Shown: piece after piece, positions 55,705-64,000 of the stretch
Layout: each line of letters opens with the position of its first letter
Numbering within the stretch: the stretch's first letter is position 1
Source of the DNA: JAIOQJ01 sp963718635
GTDB taxonomy: Bacteria > Planctomycetota > Planctomycetia > Gemmatales > Gemmataceae
Direction: 5' to 3'
DNA length: 64,000 nt
Assembly (NCBI GenBank): GCA_963718635.1
Contig: OY970367.1
Span: 186,001-250,000, forward strand
Position numbers and translations under genes: made by a program
The notes under the pieces: generated by a model
The model's database searches: none
What the model was told of the DNA's origin: nothing
Seen by the model: only the letters and a program-made list of their open reading frames with translations

Positions 55705-58696
55705 CTATGAGATTAGGATTCCGGGCCTTCGCTGCAGCCGGGTAGCGCCGCTCCCGGTCCAAAAAGGCTCGTTCGCCACCTTCGAGTATTTGGCAAACGG
55801 CCTTTCTGATTCGGGGATTCTCCAAGGATCCTGCGTCGTAGTCAATCGTGGGCAAGCCGCCAGAGTCGTTCGGAATGGGCGTCGCGACAATTACTTGGTC
55901 GGCGTCCGCATTGACCACCAGATTGGCATTATGTGTAACGATGATGACCTGCCGGCGCTTTTCGTGCCTCTCTGAAATGGCCGACCAGTTCTTCGTAAAC
56001 GGATCGCGGATCAAGGTTCTCTTCGGGCTGGTCAATGATCAGAGGCCTCTTATCCTCGGTGTCAATGACCAGATAAAGCAGAAGGAGAACGATTCCCCGG
56101 GTGCCTGGGGACAACCGCTCAATCGGCACATTGTCGTACGTCATGCTATAGCTGAGGGAGATGTGGTCCGTGCTGTAAATCCATGCGGCCACTTGCTGCT
56201 TCCATGCCGCAATTTCCACATTCGACTTAATCGATGGCGGTCGGAGCTTGAAAATCTCATGGCCATTTTGCGCGATAAACGTTGCCATCGCCGTAGACAC
56301 GGCTTCAACGTCGCCGGCGCCCCATGCACGATAAAGGTCTTTCTTCACTACCTCCCGCAGTGCGTCATGCCCACGCAGATTGGACTCCATGCGAAGATCA
56401 AACAGCAACTTTCCTTTGTCGATCCATGTTTTTAGGTCGACATTCCGTGCCACTGAAAATCGCAATCTTTTGATCGTGCCAACGCCCTTGGCGAACGATT
56501 CGTGTAATGGGGAATAGAGTTGCTCGAGACGCGTTGTTTCGTCGATGAATGACTGAATACAGTCGCGATAGTGGTCACGCCGCTTCTGGATCAATTGCTC
56601 TTTCCGTCTCGCGGCGCCAGTAGCATGGTCGCGTTCATCCTTGTGCGCTGCAACGCTCGGTTCTCTTGCTCTAACTGCGATTGGAGTGCTGCGTACTTAT
56701 TCTTGTTCTTGGTGTCGATCCCGACCTGGGCTTCTAACGCCTTTTTCTGCTTCTCTAAATAGTCCAGTGGCCACTTGTCGGCCGGCAAGGCCGGTACTGT
56801 GTCGGCATCGACGGGATTAGTCGCGCTGAGGGAACGAATGAGACCCGAAGTTGTCGTTTCATATCGTTGAATGAGTGTTTCGACATCTCCGACGTAATCG
56901 AGGAGGAATTGGCTCCAGTCGGGTTCGGCCATACCAAGATCATGGAATTTCTGCTTCAGCTTTTCGAGCACCTGGGGAGCAAGAGTTTTTCGCACGTTGC
57001 CAATCTCGCTGCGGAGGTCAGAATACCGCTGCAAGCGTCGCTTTTCCTTGTCAACCGTCGTGCTCAATGCGGTGAAGAGCCCTTCGAGTTCAGAGAGCTT
57101 TCCAGATCGAACCGTCTCACCTTCCGGCAATAACCCTTTCATTTGCCTTTCCGTTGCCTTAATTTTCCACTCGCAATCAGTGACCGCCTTTGTGAGTTTT
57201 TGGAGATTTTCAATGAGGCCTTCTTCAGTCACGATTTGACCGGAAATGTCCTCAATGGCCTCTTGTAAACCCTGGCGGGTTTGGCGAATTGGTTCCAAAT
57301 AGAGGTCGACCAACTGCTGAAAGGAATCGCAGTCGAGTTGCTCAGTCGGCTTGGTATTATTGAAGATGACGCGCTCGATCTCCTCGACGAGCTCGGAGTG
57401 GAGGCCAGTTGCGGAACAAAGACGTTCCACGAACTGTTGGGAAAGGTATCGGACCAATTCTGGCCGGGATGGGAAGTCGAAAGGGCTGGAATCGGTGGTT
57501 GTATCGGTCCATAGGCTTTCGGCCGAAACGGGGGCTTCGCCCCAGTGCATTTCCACAGTGGCATCGCTCAAGTGGGCCGCTGCGCCATGCAAGAATGCCT
57601 TGGTATTGGCCTGCGCCTGGTCAGAATTCGCGGCTCGAGCAATGATGTCGGCTAAAGCCCGTCTTGCCGGAGCCTCTCGCACCGATGATTGCGACAAGTC
57701 CTGGATTTAGCTCTATGTCGTTCTTGGCGAGCCAGGGCGTATTCTGTGTGACAACGCGCTTAATGTAATCGCCCGTATCGATTCGTTGCGGTGGCTCGTC
57801 TCCGATATGGACACGATCTTCTGGCTCCAACACTGCCTGGCGAAGCGCCTCAAAGGTTGCGTCCCCTTTAATCCAACAATTGCGTTTCAGGTCTGGGTTC
57901 AAAATCCGTTCGACCCGGTGGGCGTCGCTGCCGTGGAGGCACGGCTTTAAGCCGCCGTACGTGTTCTCAATGTGCTCGCGGTCAAAGCCTTCTCTTCGGC
58001 CGAGCCAATAGAGGCGAGTCGATTCAGTCGCCGAGAAGATAATATGCGATGTTCGCTCGATTTCCTCGCGAAGCGCCGCGAATGAATCGTCTCCCTGAAG
58101 TCCGGCGGTTCCGTCATTCGAACTTCCGGAGACGGCGATGAGGCAGTTGTTCGTCATCCACGGAGTGTTGCTATAGACGTGCCTAATCTGTTCCAGGGTC
58201 ACCTTGAACTGATTCGCCCCTTCCCTGAGGCTGCCGATTTCGTTGGCATGGCTGCCGAGTCGCGATCGGCCCAGGGCAATCAAATCGCCGCGGGTGCAGT
58301 GATAGTGCTTTCCATTTGAGCTGAACGTGAATTGGTGTAAAGCTCGTTCGATTTCGTCGATGTGGTTGGGATCGTCCGGACAGAAGAGGAAGTGCGCATT
58401 CACTGCCTTTTTCTTCTCTGTGTCGATGGTCAACCGCATCTCGATGTTCGGAAAGATAAGCCCAATATCCGATAGCCGGCCACTTTTCTTGTGCGCGAAG
58501 ACTTCCTTGTACGTATCAAGGGAGAAGTAATCTGTTATGCCGATGCTTCGATGCGCGGAACCGATGTCTCCAGCTTGGTCAAATAAGTTTCCCAGTCATC
58601 ATTGAATTGATTGCTGAGAAGCGTGCCTGGCGAATGGATGTGCGGATCCCAACGGCGCCACTTCGAGCCGTTGGTGATGGGGACGAGCGCGGGCAT
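55705..58696 (-). pseudogene. trlF: TrlF-like PHP-AAA ATPase, about five frameshifts
   Basis: The start is at ATG 58696: MPALVPITNGSKWRRWDPHI, then HSPGT (the PHP metal-site opening). Reading switches frame near 58556 (ITDYFSLDTYKEVF), near 57650 (GARGSGKT, Walker A, then ALADIIARAA), near 56605, near 55990 (REARKRRQVIIVTHNANLV, the C-terminal ATPase histidine switch) and near 55740, to end at 55705. RPLIIDQPEENLDPRSV is Walker B and signature region. The middle is coiled coil. Most shifts are repaired by one base in a homopolymer (GGG, AAAA, CCC). TrlF-like proteins are about 900-1000 residues and protect against phage; the joined reading is the same length. Convergent with the Argonaute gene. 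Confidence 0.7.
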
Positions 58697-58954
58697 AATT
58701 CACTTTAGCAGTTGGCTGCGGTTCATGGTTTTTCATTTTTCATGCGAGATTCTGCTTGGTTCCGCCGACCGGGCACGGCAACAGGCAGTCTGATTCTACT
58801 CCTTTAGGTACATGTGGACAGTAGGGGCTAGATCGGTTTGCGGACGCCGTCGTTGCAGCATGCAGTTGCGCGAGGAATACGATCGCCAGAACGATGCCGA
58901 GAGTTAATGCGGTCAATGGCCTGTCCTCTCTCGGTCTCGATTGCGAATCTCCGA

Positions 58955-60049
58955 TCAGTATTTCAACACGTATGCCGGCGATTTCGAGAGCCGATCCCGG
59001 CTCCTTATGTACGTCAATGTCGTCCTGGGGTCGGCATGCCCGGCAAAATCCTGAAGGTCGATCACGTCGCTGCCCCGCTCGCGGGCCGTCGTGAGGGCCG
59101 TCACCCGGAAGGAGTGGACGGTCACGGCGGGATCCAAGGCCAGGCGCCGGACGTAGCGTTCGACCAGGTGCTGCACGGATCGCCGTGAGAGTGCGCGGTT
59201 AAGGAAGCCATCGCGCCCGCGCCCGCGGGCGGTCTTCGTCGGCGGGAAGAGCGCTGCGTCGGGATGGTCGCGCAGCGCGGCTGCGTCGAGCCACGCTTCG
59301 AGCCGCTCGGACGCCTCCGGGTGCAGCGGAACGCGACGCTCCTTTCCTCCCTTGCCGCGCACTTCCAAGACCCGATGGCCGCCGCTCGACTTGTAGTCCT
59401 TCACGCGGAGTCGCGTGATTTCGCCCACCCGGCATCCGGTGTAGGCGAGGACGGAGAAGAGCGTGCCGTCGCGGATGCCCTCGGGTGTCTCGGACGAGGG
59501 CGCATCGAGCAGGCGCCTGCAATCCTCGGGCGTGAGGCCCACGGTCTTCCCGTCGCGCGGCACGGCCGGCACGTCGACAAAGTCGCTGTGCGCTGGATTG
59601 GCGCCGAGGTAGCCGTACACGGCCAGGTAACTGAAGAGCGAGCGGAGCACAGTGATCTTCCGGACAATCGTGGCGTTCGAGAGTCCTCGATCGCGGAGGT
59701 GGTCGCGCCAGGCGGAAACCAGCTGCGGACGGATGGTCGTGAGCCGTTCGAGGGCGTCAACCGGGATGCCGGCGAAGACGAGGAACTGCTGCAACTCGCG
59801 GGAATAGGCGGATCGCGTCTCCAGCGACGGCGATTTCAGAAGCCAGGCCGCACACGCCTCGGTGAAGCGGCCACGAATGTCGGCTTCGGTCAACATGCGA
59901 CCGCGCTCGAAGGCCGGGATGAGCGGCGCGCTGGACAAGCCTACAGAAGTCTGGCCTGACGAGAATTCTTCCTTCGGTGCGTCCTCCGACGTTGACAGCG
60001 GATGGGATTCGTGGCCTGGTTGCCGGTCGTGATCGAAGAGAGATTTCAT
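58955..60049 (-). CDS. tyrosine recombinase (XerC/D-like), copy 2
   Basis: 364 residues from the ATG at 60049, the same length as copy 1 and very similar throughout (for example RGLSNATIVRKITVLRSLFS against the same stretch of copy 1). Catalytic residues: TGCRVGEITRL, VRGKGGKERRVPL, VHSFRVTALTT, FAGHADPRTTLTYI. The N-terminal 30 residues differ most. It points towards copy 1 across the 34-kb cargo, so the two are large inverted repeats. The longer upstream frame to 60379 contains no conserved sequence apart from the shared leader. Confidence 0.9.
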   Translation of the reverse strand: MKSLFDHDRQPGHESHPLSTSEDAPKEEFSSGQTSVGLSSAPLIPAFERGRMLTEADIRGRFTEACAAWLLKSPSLETRSAYSRELQQFLVFAGIPVDALERLTTIRPQLVSAWRDHLRDRGLSNATIVRKITVLRSLFSYLAVYGYLGANPAHSDFVDVPAVPRDGKTVGLTPEDCRRLLDAPSSETPEGIRDGTLFSVLAYTGCRVGEITRLRVKDYKSSGGHRVLEVRGKGGKERRVPLHPEASERLEAWLDAAALRDHPDAALFPPTKTARGRGRDGFLNRALSRRSVQHLVERYVRRLALDPAVTVHSFRVTALTTARERGSDVIDLQDFAGHADPRTTLTYIRSRDRLSKSPAYVLKY

Positions 60050-60406
60050 TGCGTGCAAAGTGCGTTTCGCGAAGTGTAACCCAGGTCGATGGGGGAGGAA
60101 GGATTTCCGGTTGCGGGTGTATCGAAAAAGTGTCGGAACACTCGATCCGAGACAAAGAGCAGTCTGTTGTGTGATTAGGGCACATTCGACCATTTCCGTA
60201 AAGGAAGCGAAGAACATAAAAGGCGTTATGGGATAGCAATCGGCACACGAGAAATGAAAGACATTTGCAACAAAGAATCCGCATGCAGTCAATGTGGATT
60301 CGTCGCATGACACGACTCGACATTGACGACGTCGCAAATGTTGACAGTAAAGTGCGATTCTGGCTTGTGGCGCATCCAACGGACACCCCGAGTTGAATTA
60401 GCCCGC
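60050..60406. other. intergenic, no gene seen
   Basis: The upstream region of recombinase copy 2 carries TACACT as a likely -10 box (minus strand, near 60076-60081) and the shared leader. Beyond that there is a low-complexity, AT-richer stretch with no gene. Confidence 0.4.
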
Positions 60407-61762
60407 TTAGGGTCTTGTGCCTTTGCGGAAGAGCAGGACATAACGATCCGTGTTAATGGTCTCGCCTTCCGCACATTCCCAGGGCTTAAATTGGAACTGC
60501 CCCACGACGACATTCTCGGTGAGATCATAAAGCTGCTTTTCAGCAAACAGAGCGTAATTCTTCTTCTGAAATAGGATAAGGTTGACTTGCGACATGTTCT
60601 TGAGAGTCCTTGAGACGAGATACGAATTCTGAAGCATGTACATATCCATGAAAAGGAGCGGTCCAGAGGCAGGGTGACTTGTGAGTCCATAGACGTAATT
60701 CATTCCTCCCAGGTTCCAGTACCTATCGATATGGCATCTCTCCATGATTCCGTCGAGGACAGGCGCCACCTTCCTATCTGCTGAGAGTAAGGGACTGGCA
60801 CCTACTTGAATATACGGGAAGTCACTGAAAAACGGTGTGAGGAGGATGGTCGCGACGAGTCCAACTTCCAACCACTTCCTGTTCGCACGGAGAACGAGTG
60901 CAAGGAGTATGGGGTCCATGAATCCCCCTCCTGTGAGATTCCCGACGAGTGCTGCGATAAGTAGAATGACGGAACCAAGGGCCATCCGTATCCCCGGGCG
61001 CATATCAAAGGCATAGACGATGATTGGGAGAAGGAGCGGTGAAAAATGGAAGAGGCGGTAGAAGAGGAAGAGCGAACTCCTCGGAGAATCTCCCACACGA
61101 ACAGAGACCATGAACGGGATATACATGAAGGTATAAATCGTGAAGATCTGGAGCCAAGCGAGGGTGAGCGCGAAGAGGATGAGGGCGATCACTTGAGGCA
61201 GTACATAGAGAGCGAGGAACTGCCTTCTTTCCGTCATAACGACCGCGACGCCAAGGGACGACAGGAGGAAGGGTTCCTTCATGAGAATCGCGACGTACAA
61301 GCACGGTACCGAGAGGAGGACTTTCAACCATTGTTTCCACGGAGAAAGGAGGACGCACGCATAGGCACAGAGCGCAGACACACCGAAGACTTCGGGATAG
61401 AAACCGGGGGCGGTGGAAAGGATATGAAGGGAGACAAGCGTTCCCGCGAGGAACCCCTTTCTTCCTTTGACGCAGAAAGCCAGAATGGGAATGCAGAGTG
61501 CGGCGAGGGCGGGAAAAAACTGTGCAGTCCACACTCCGCCGAGAAGGTGGACTACTTCTCCCAAGAGAAATATGCCTGGTGGTTTTGTTTCAAATAGGTC
61601 TCGGTAAGGTGCATAGCCATGAAGCATGGCGCTACTGATACCGAGAAATATCGCCCCATCACCCGCGAGATTTCCAATGAGCAAGGCGTAGAGAACGACA
61701 AGTAGAAGACTCGTCGTAGCAATCATTGCAATATGCCAACGGTGTTTTCGCAAAAACGTCAT
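60407..61762 (-). CDS. polytopic glycosyltransferase-like membrane protein (GT-C fold)
   Basis: 451 residues with about ten hydrophobic segments (IAMIATTSLLLVVLYALLIG, FFPALAALCIPILAF, VLPQVIALILFALTLAWLQ and others). The first loop after segment one, GDGAIFLGISSAMLHGYAPY then RDLFETKPPGIFLLGEV, carries the acidic residue and YRD-x-FETKPPG-type motif of ArnT/PMT-like GT-C glycosyltransferases, which use lipid-linked sugars to glycosylate proteins or lipids. The C-terminal soluble tail has NYALFAEKQLYDLTENVVVG. Its codon usage looks more AT-rich than its neighbours, so it may have been acquired separately. It is unrelated to the defence genes. Confidence 0.75.
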   Translation of the reverse strand: MTFLRKHRWHIAMIATTSLLLVVLYALLIGNLAGDGAIFLGISSAMLHGYAPYRDLFETKPPGIFLLGEVVHLLGGVWTAQFFPALAALCIPILAFCVKGRKGFLAGTLVSLHILSTAPGFYPEVFGVSALCAYACVLLSPWKQWLKVLLSVPCLYVAILMKEPFLLSSLGVAVVMTERRQFLALYVLPQVIALILFALTLAWLQIFTIYTFMYIPFMVSVRVGDSPRSSLFLFYRLFHFSPLLLPIIVYAFDMRPGIRMALGSVILLIAALVGNLTGGGFMDPILLALVLRANRKWLEVGLVATILLTPFFSDFPYIQVGASPLLSADRKVAPVLDGIMERCHIDRYWNLGGMNYVYGLTSHPASGPLLFMDMYMLQNSYLVSRTLKNMSQVNLILFQKKNYALFAEKQLYDLTENVVVGQFQFKPWECAEGETINTDRYVLLFRKGTRP

Positions 61763-62033
61763 ACCGTAAAATGGCGGCGGTCACGAGTATATGGATGAGT
61801 TGTTTTGCCAGCGAGTCGGATGCCGACGTGAATACCAGAAAAGTGCATAGATAACTCGCAAATCCGCCCAAGTGTAGGGTGCAACGCATCGTCTTACAAC
61901 CAGAGCCGGTGACATGGGCTTATTTCGATGGGAATGAGTTCGTTTCTAGTGTGCGGTCGCGCTAGAATCGGCAGGCATTGGCAGATTGCCTTTGCCTACC
62001 TGATTCTTCACAACGCCTTCGGAGAACCTGACG

Positions 62034-62397
62034 ATGACCAGACGAAACGCGCAGTCGCCCGCCACGCAGTCCCCCCCCCGCGACGGACGCGGGCGGGAAT
62101 AACGGCTCGGCCGAAGGCCAAGCCAAGAACCGGCCGGTCTTCTCGGTCGGCCCCATCATGACGGACCCCAATAACTCGGTGTCGGCCGCGGTCTGGGAGC
62201 GCGACGTGAAACTGGACGACGGCCGGGAGTTCACGGCCCATTCGGTAAGCGTCGAAGCGACGTACCGCGACAAGGAAGAGCAATGGCAGAAGTCCGGAAG
62301 CTTTCGCTCGAACCAGATCCCGACGCTCATTTACTGTCTGCAGCGCCGCTTCGATTGGGCGTTGTCGCAGCGCGACCCGAAGCAGAAGCAAGGATGA
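62034..62397 (+). CDS. plasmid-type small protein with a C9 tract at its N-terminus
   Basis: The ATG at 62034 has GGAG 10 bases upstream and begins MTRRNAQSPATQSP. The run of nine C at 62071-62079 throws the reading into a stop (at 62098). With eight C it continues in the frame GNNGSAEGQAKNRPVFSVG into MTDPNNSVSAAVWERDVKLD and ends at 62397 (120 residues in all). The intact part from the ATG at 62158 is 79 residues. The C-terminal part (IPTLIYCLQRRFDWALSQRD) is helical. Either a sequencing slip or real slipped-strand variation. Function unknown. Confidence 0.6.
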
Positions 62398-62401
62398 CAC
62401 G

Positions 62402-62843
62402 GTGAAGGATCGCCACAAGCCCCTGTCGCAAGATGGGGGCTTCCTTGATTGCGTGCGCGATTTGCACCAGAATCCGTCCATGTCCAAGGAAACCCGTGTG
62501 GTTGTCCGGTTCCAGCAGGGCAATGCCATCGGCGTCATTGAGGAGCCCATTCGTGCCGATGGAAAGCGCGCCCCGATCGAAACATGGACGGTGAAGATCG
62601 GCGTCGTCGATAGAACGCTCGCGCTCGCTCCCCTTCCCGGCGGCGGATTTCGATGCAATCTCACGGCAATTGCAGGCATACCTGGTCGATTGCGGCGTGC
62701 AGAGGAATCTGCGTCGCGGCATCAAACGGAAGGGACATCGCTCCTGACTTGTCAATTTCGCAATGGCTCGTGGGAAATGCGGCGCAACAAAACTCCCCCC
62801 ATTCGCAGTGAACAGGGGGAAAGGGTGTCCGAAACGATATCCT
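62402..62843 (+). CDS. hypothetical protein
   Basis: GTG start at 62402, or ATG 62480 (MSKETRVVVRFQQGNAIGVI). The first hundred residues are well composed and beta-rich (ETWTVKIGVVDRTLALAPLP). Beyond about 62700 the frame becomes arginine-rich and overlaps the convergent gene, stopping at 62905. The true end may be earlier, after a frameshift. It follows the preceding gene by 4 bases. No family recognised. Confidence 0.45.
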
Positions 62844-63149
62844 TCAGGGCGGGTCCTTCGCTTCGAGGAAGTATTCCGCGAGCAACTGCCAATCAACCTC
62901 CTTGAGCCCGTCGTCGAGCAGTTCGCGGAACAGGCCCGGTGGCTCGTCCTCGCGACCGGCCTGGGCGATGAAATTACGGATCTCCTCGGCGACGATCCGC
63001 TCGCGGTTCTTGCGTTTCCGCTTCCGTGCGAGGGCGATCTCGCGACAACTGTCACCGAGCATCGGGTCGGCAAGGAGCCATTGCTGGACCTTCCGTGTCG
63101 CGTAGTTCCCTTCCGGTTCCGGTAGCAAGCTGAAGAGATCTGGCGTCAT
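62844..63149 (-). CDS. small protein of plasmid backbone (101 aa)
   Basis: Begins MTPDLFSLLPEPEGNYATRK, with a very basic middle (ARKRKRKNRERIVAEEIRNF), and ends LKEVDWQLLAEYFLEAKDPP. The ending resembles that of the preceding 152-residue protein (ALYEVDWNEIAEDLLERGMT), so the two share a C-terminal module. It overlaps that gene by 4 bases (ATGA). Function unknown. Confidence 0.6.
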   Translation of the reverse strand: MTPDLFSLLPEPEGNYATRKVQQWLLADPMLGDSCREIALARKRKRKNRERIVAEEIRNFIAQAGREDEPPGLFRELLDDGLKEVDWQLLAEYFLEAKDPP

Positions 63150-63604
63150 GTCATCCCCCGTTCGAGCAAATCCTCGGCAATCTCATTCCAATCGACTTCG
63201 TATAGCGCGCATCCGAGCAAATCGGAGTACACGGAAGCCTCGTCGGCGAGCGGGCTGTGGCCGTCGACGTAGTCCTTGAGATAATCCGCGAGGAGATACT
63301 GACGGGCCTGATCGACTGTCCAGTCTCCTTTGACGACAGGAACACTCGTGGCGGCCAACACGATCGCCCGGCGCAATAGGGCACGGCACTGATTGTCCGT
63401 GTCCCGATCACCTGTCAGGAACATGTGGATGGCGAACGTTTCATGATTCCTCCATCCTTGGTAGCGCGTGCCTTGGGTGGGAATCGGCGAGAATCCATCG
63501 CGGCGAAGCCAGGTATCCAGGGCTTCCGCAAGCTCCTGAGCGCGGTCGAAATCTCTCGCGAGGATGGCCGCAAGCAGTTCACGCAGGTTGGCGTTCGGAT
63601 CCAT
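63146..63604 (-). CDS. plasmid-type hypothetical protein with WRNHETF motif (152 aa)
   Basis: Starts at ATG 63604 (MDPNANLRELLAAILARDFD). The segment YQGWRNHETFAIHMFLTGDR, then QCRALLRRAI, is the signature of a hypothetical family common on plasmids and phages of many bacteria (Trp-x-Asn-x-Glu-Thr near the centre). Ends with EVDWNEIAEDLLERGMT, a module repeated in the next gene. It overlaps both neighbours, so it is part of a compact operon. Function unknown. Confidence 0.65.
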   Translation of the reverse strand: MDPNANLRELLAAILARDFDRAQELAEALDTWLRRDGFSPIPTQGTRYQGWRNHETFAIHMFLTGDRDTDNQCRALLRRAIVLAATSVPVVKGDWTVDQARQYLLADYLKDYVDGHSPLADEASVYSDLLGCALYEVDWNEIAEDLLERGMT

Positions 63605-63782
63605 GATCCTCCTCCATGAAGTGCGGGGCGATCGTGTCGAGGGAGCTGTTGCGCTGGTCGGGACGCTCGACCTCGTACGTGTCGGCGCAGTCGGCGCACG
63701 CGACGGTGAGTGACATGTCGTCGGCGTCGATGATCTGGAGCGGCCCGTCGCAACTGCGACAGGCGCCAGGGCTAAGGTGCAT
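63579..63782 (-). CDS. small zinc-ribbon protein (67 aa)
   Basis: ATG 63782 (MHLSPGACRSCDGPLQIIDA), preceded by a GGAG. Two Cys-x2-Cys pairs (ACRSCDGP and VACADCADTYEV) are spaced as in a zinc ribbon. It overlaps the next gene by 26 bases. Probably a nucleic-acid or protein adaptor. Partner unknown. Confidence 0.6.
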   Translation of the reverse strand: MHLSPGACRSCDGPLQIIDADDMSLTVACADCADTYEVERPDQRNSSLDTIAPHFMEEDHGSERQPA

Positions 63783-63903
63783 GGCATGGTCTCCGCTTGT
63801 GAAGGAACGGGTCTCGGACGATGCCTGCCCGGAAACGGGCAAACAGGGCGAGGATGCCCGAACTTCAGACGGAGCGCCATTGCGGCGGGAGAAATGATCG
63901 AAG

Positions 63904-64000
63904 GTCAGTCGAACAGGGTGCTTTGCGGTTGTGCCGGGTCAGCGCCCGGAGGAGGTTCTGGTTCGGCGTCGTCCTGCGCCGGCACCGGGCGTGGCGAGTA
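63904..64000 (-). CDS. C-terminal end of a gene cut by the window edge
   Basis: The minus frame entering at 64000 is proline- and acid-rich (PRPVPAQDDAEPEPPPGADP) and ends PQSTLFD at 63904. Such an acidic linker with a short hydrophobic tail resembles the ends of helicase or DNA-interacting proteins. Identity cannot be given from 32 residues. Confidence 0.5.

Noticed and set aside
1..64000. CRISPR arrays
   Set aside because: No regularly spaced direct repeats were found. The only tandem repeats are the short attachment-arm copies near 45.5-45.8 kb.

Overview
The window looks like a metagenomic or isolate contig from a high-GC bacterium. The gene families are those I associate with Planctomycetota: a giant methylase-helicase, a replication-relaxation protein, a DUF932 protein and small plasmid-type ORFs. 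This is an inference from gene content, and there is no rRNA or intact tRNA to anchor it. The backbone reads as a mobile element (plasmid or integrative-conjugative element) loaded with defence cargo. Several genes are split by one-base frameshifts. Many of these sit in short homopolymers, so some may be sequencing errors rather than real decay.

Layout. 0.5-3.7 kb holds a small biosynthetic-type cluster: a sulfotransferase-like protein, a PaaK-like adenylate-forming enzyme in three frames, and a SAM methyltransferase. 4.2-4.8 kb is a trypsin-like protease. 5.3-24.6 kb is mobile-element core: a 1750-aa N6-methylase/helicase, a CHC2/Toprim primase, a replication-relaxation protein, a small protein plus HNH nuclease pair, a TraG/HerA-like conjugation ATPase, a DUF932 protein with a structured leader, a membrane protein, an XRE repressor with an operator, and tyrosine recombinase copy 1. 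An SNF2-like helicase (10.7-14.3 kb) with two broken gene remnants upstream sits inside this core.

24.6-45.0 kb is the centrepiece: a single minus-strand operon of about 20 kb. Its first gene encodes a tRNA-guanine-transglycosylase/DpdA-like domain fused to an N-terminal GNAT acetyltransferase. Its last two genes encode a TatD-like metal hydrolase and a QueE-like radical SAM enzyme. Between them lie a 282-aa protein, a large P-loop ATPase, a small protein, a nuclease-UvrD-like helicase, two large unknown proteins, a giant DEAD/DUF1998 helicase and a multi-pass membrane protein. I read it as a divergent 7-deazaguanine DNA-modification and restriction (Dpd-type) system. It lacks recognisable DpdB, DpdC, QueC, QueD and FolE, and it carries TatD, GNAT and membrane components that I do not know from the described dpd clusters.

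45.0-46.0 kb is an attachment-like region: a terminator and a tRNA-Lys 3' fragment, flanked by tandem 9-11-bp repeats in inverted orientation. 46-58.7 kb is a second defence island: a DinJ/YafQ-type toxin-antitoxin pair, a DUF559/Vsr-like nuclease, an HNH protein, a type II restriction-modification pair, a SPARDA-like DREN-APAZ plus short Argonaute pair (Argonaute frameshifted), and a TrlF-like PHP-AAA ATPase (heavily frameshifted). At 59-60 kb there is a second tyrosine recombinase, of the same length as copy 1 and closely similar to it, in opposite orientation. The two recombinases therefore flank the whole 34-kb cargo as inverted copies. 60.4-64 kb has a polytopic glycosyltransferase-like membrane protein and small overlapping plasmid-type genes, ending in a gene cut by the window edge.
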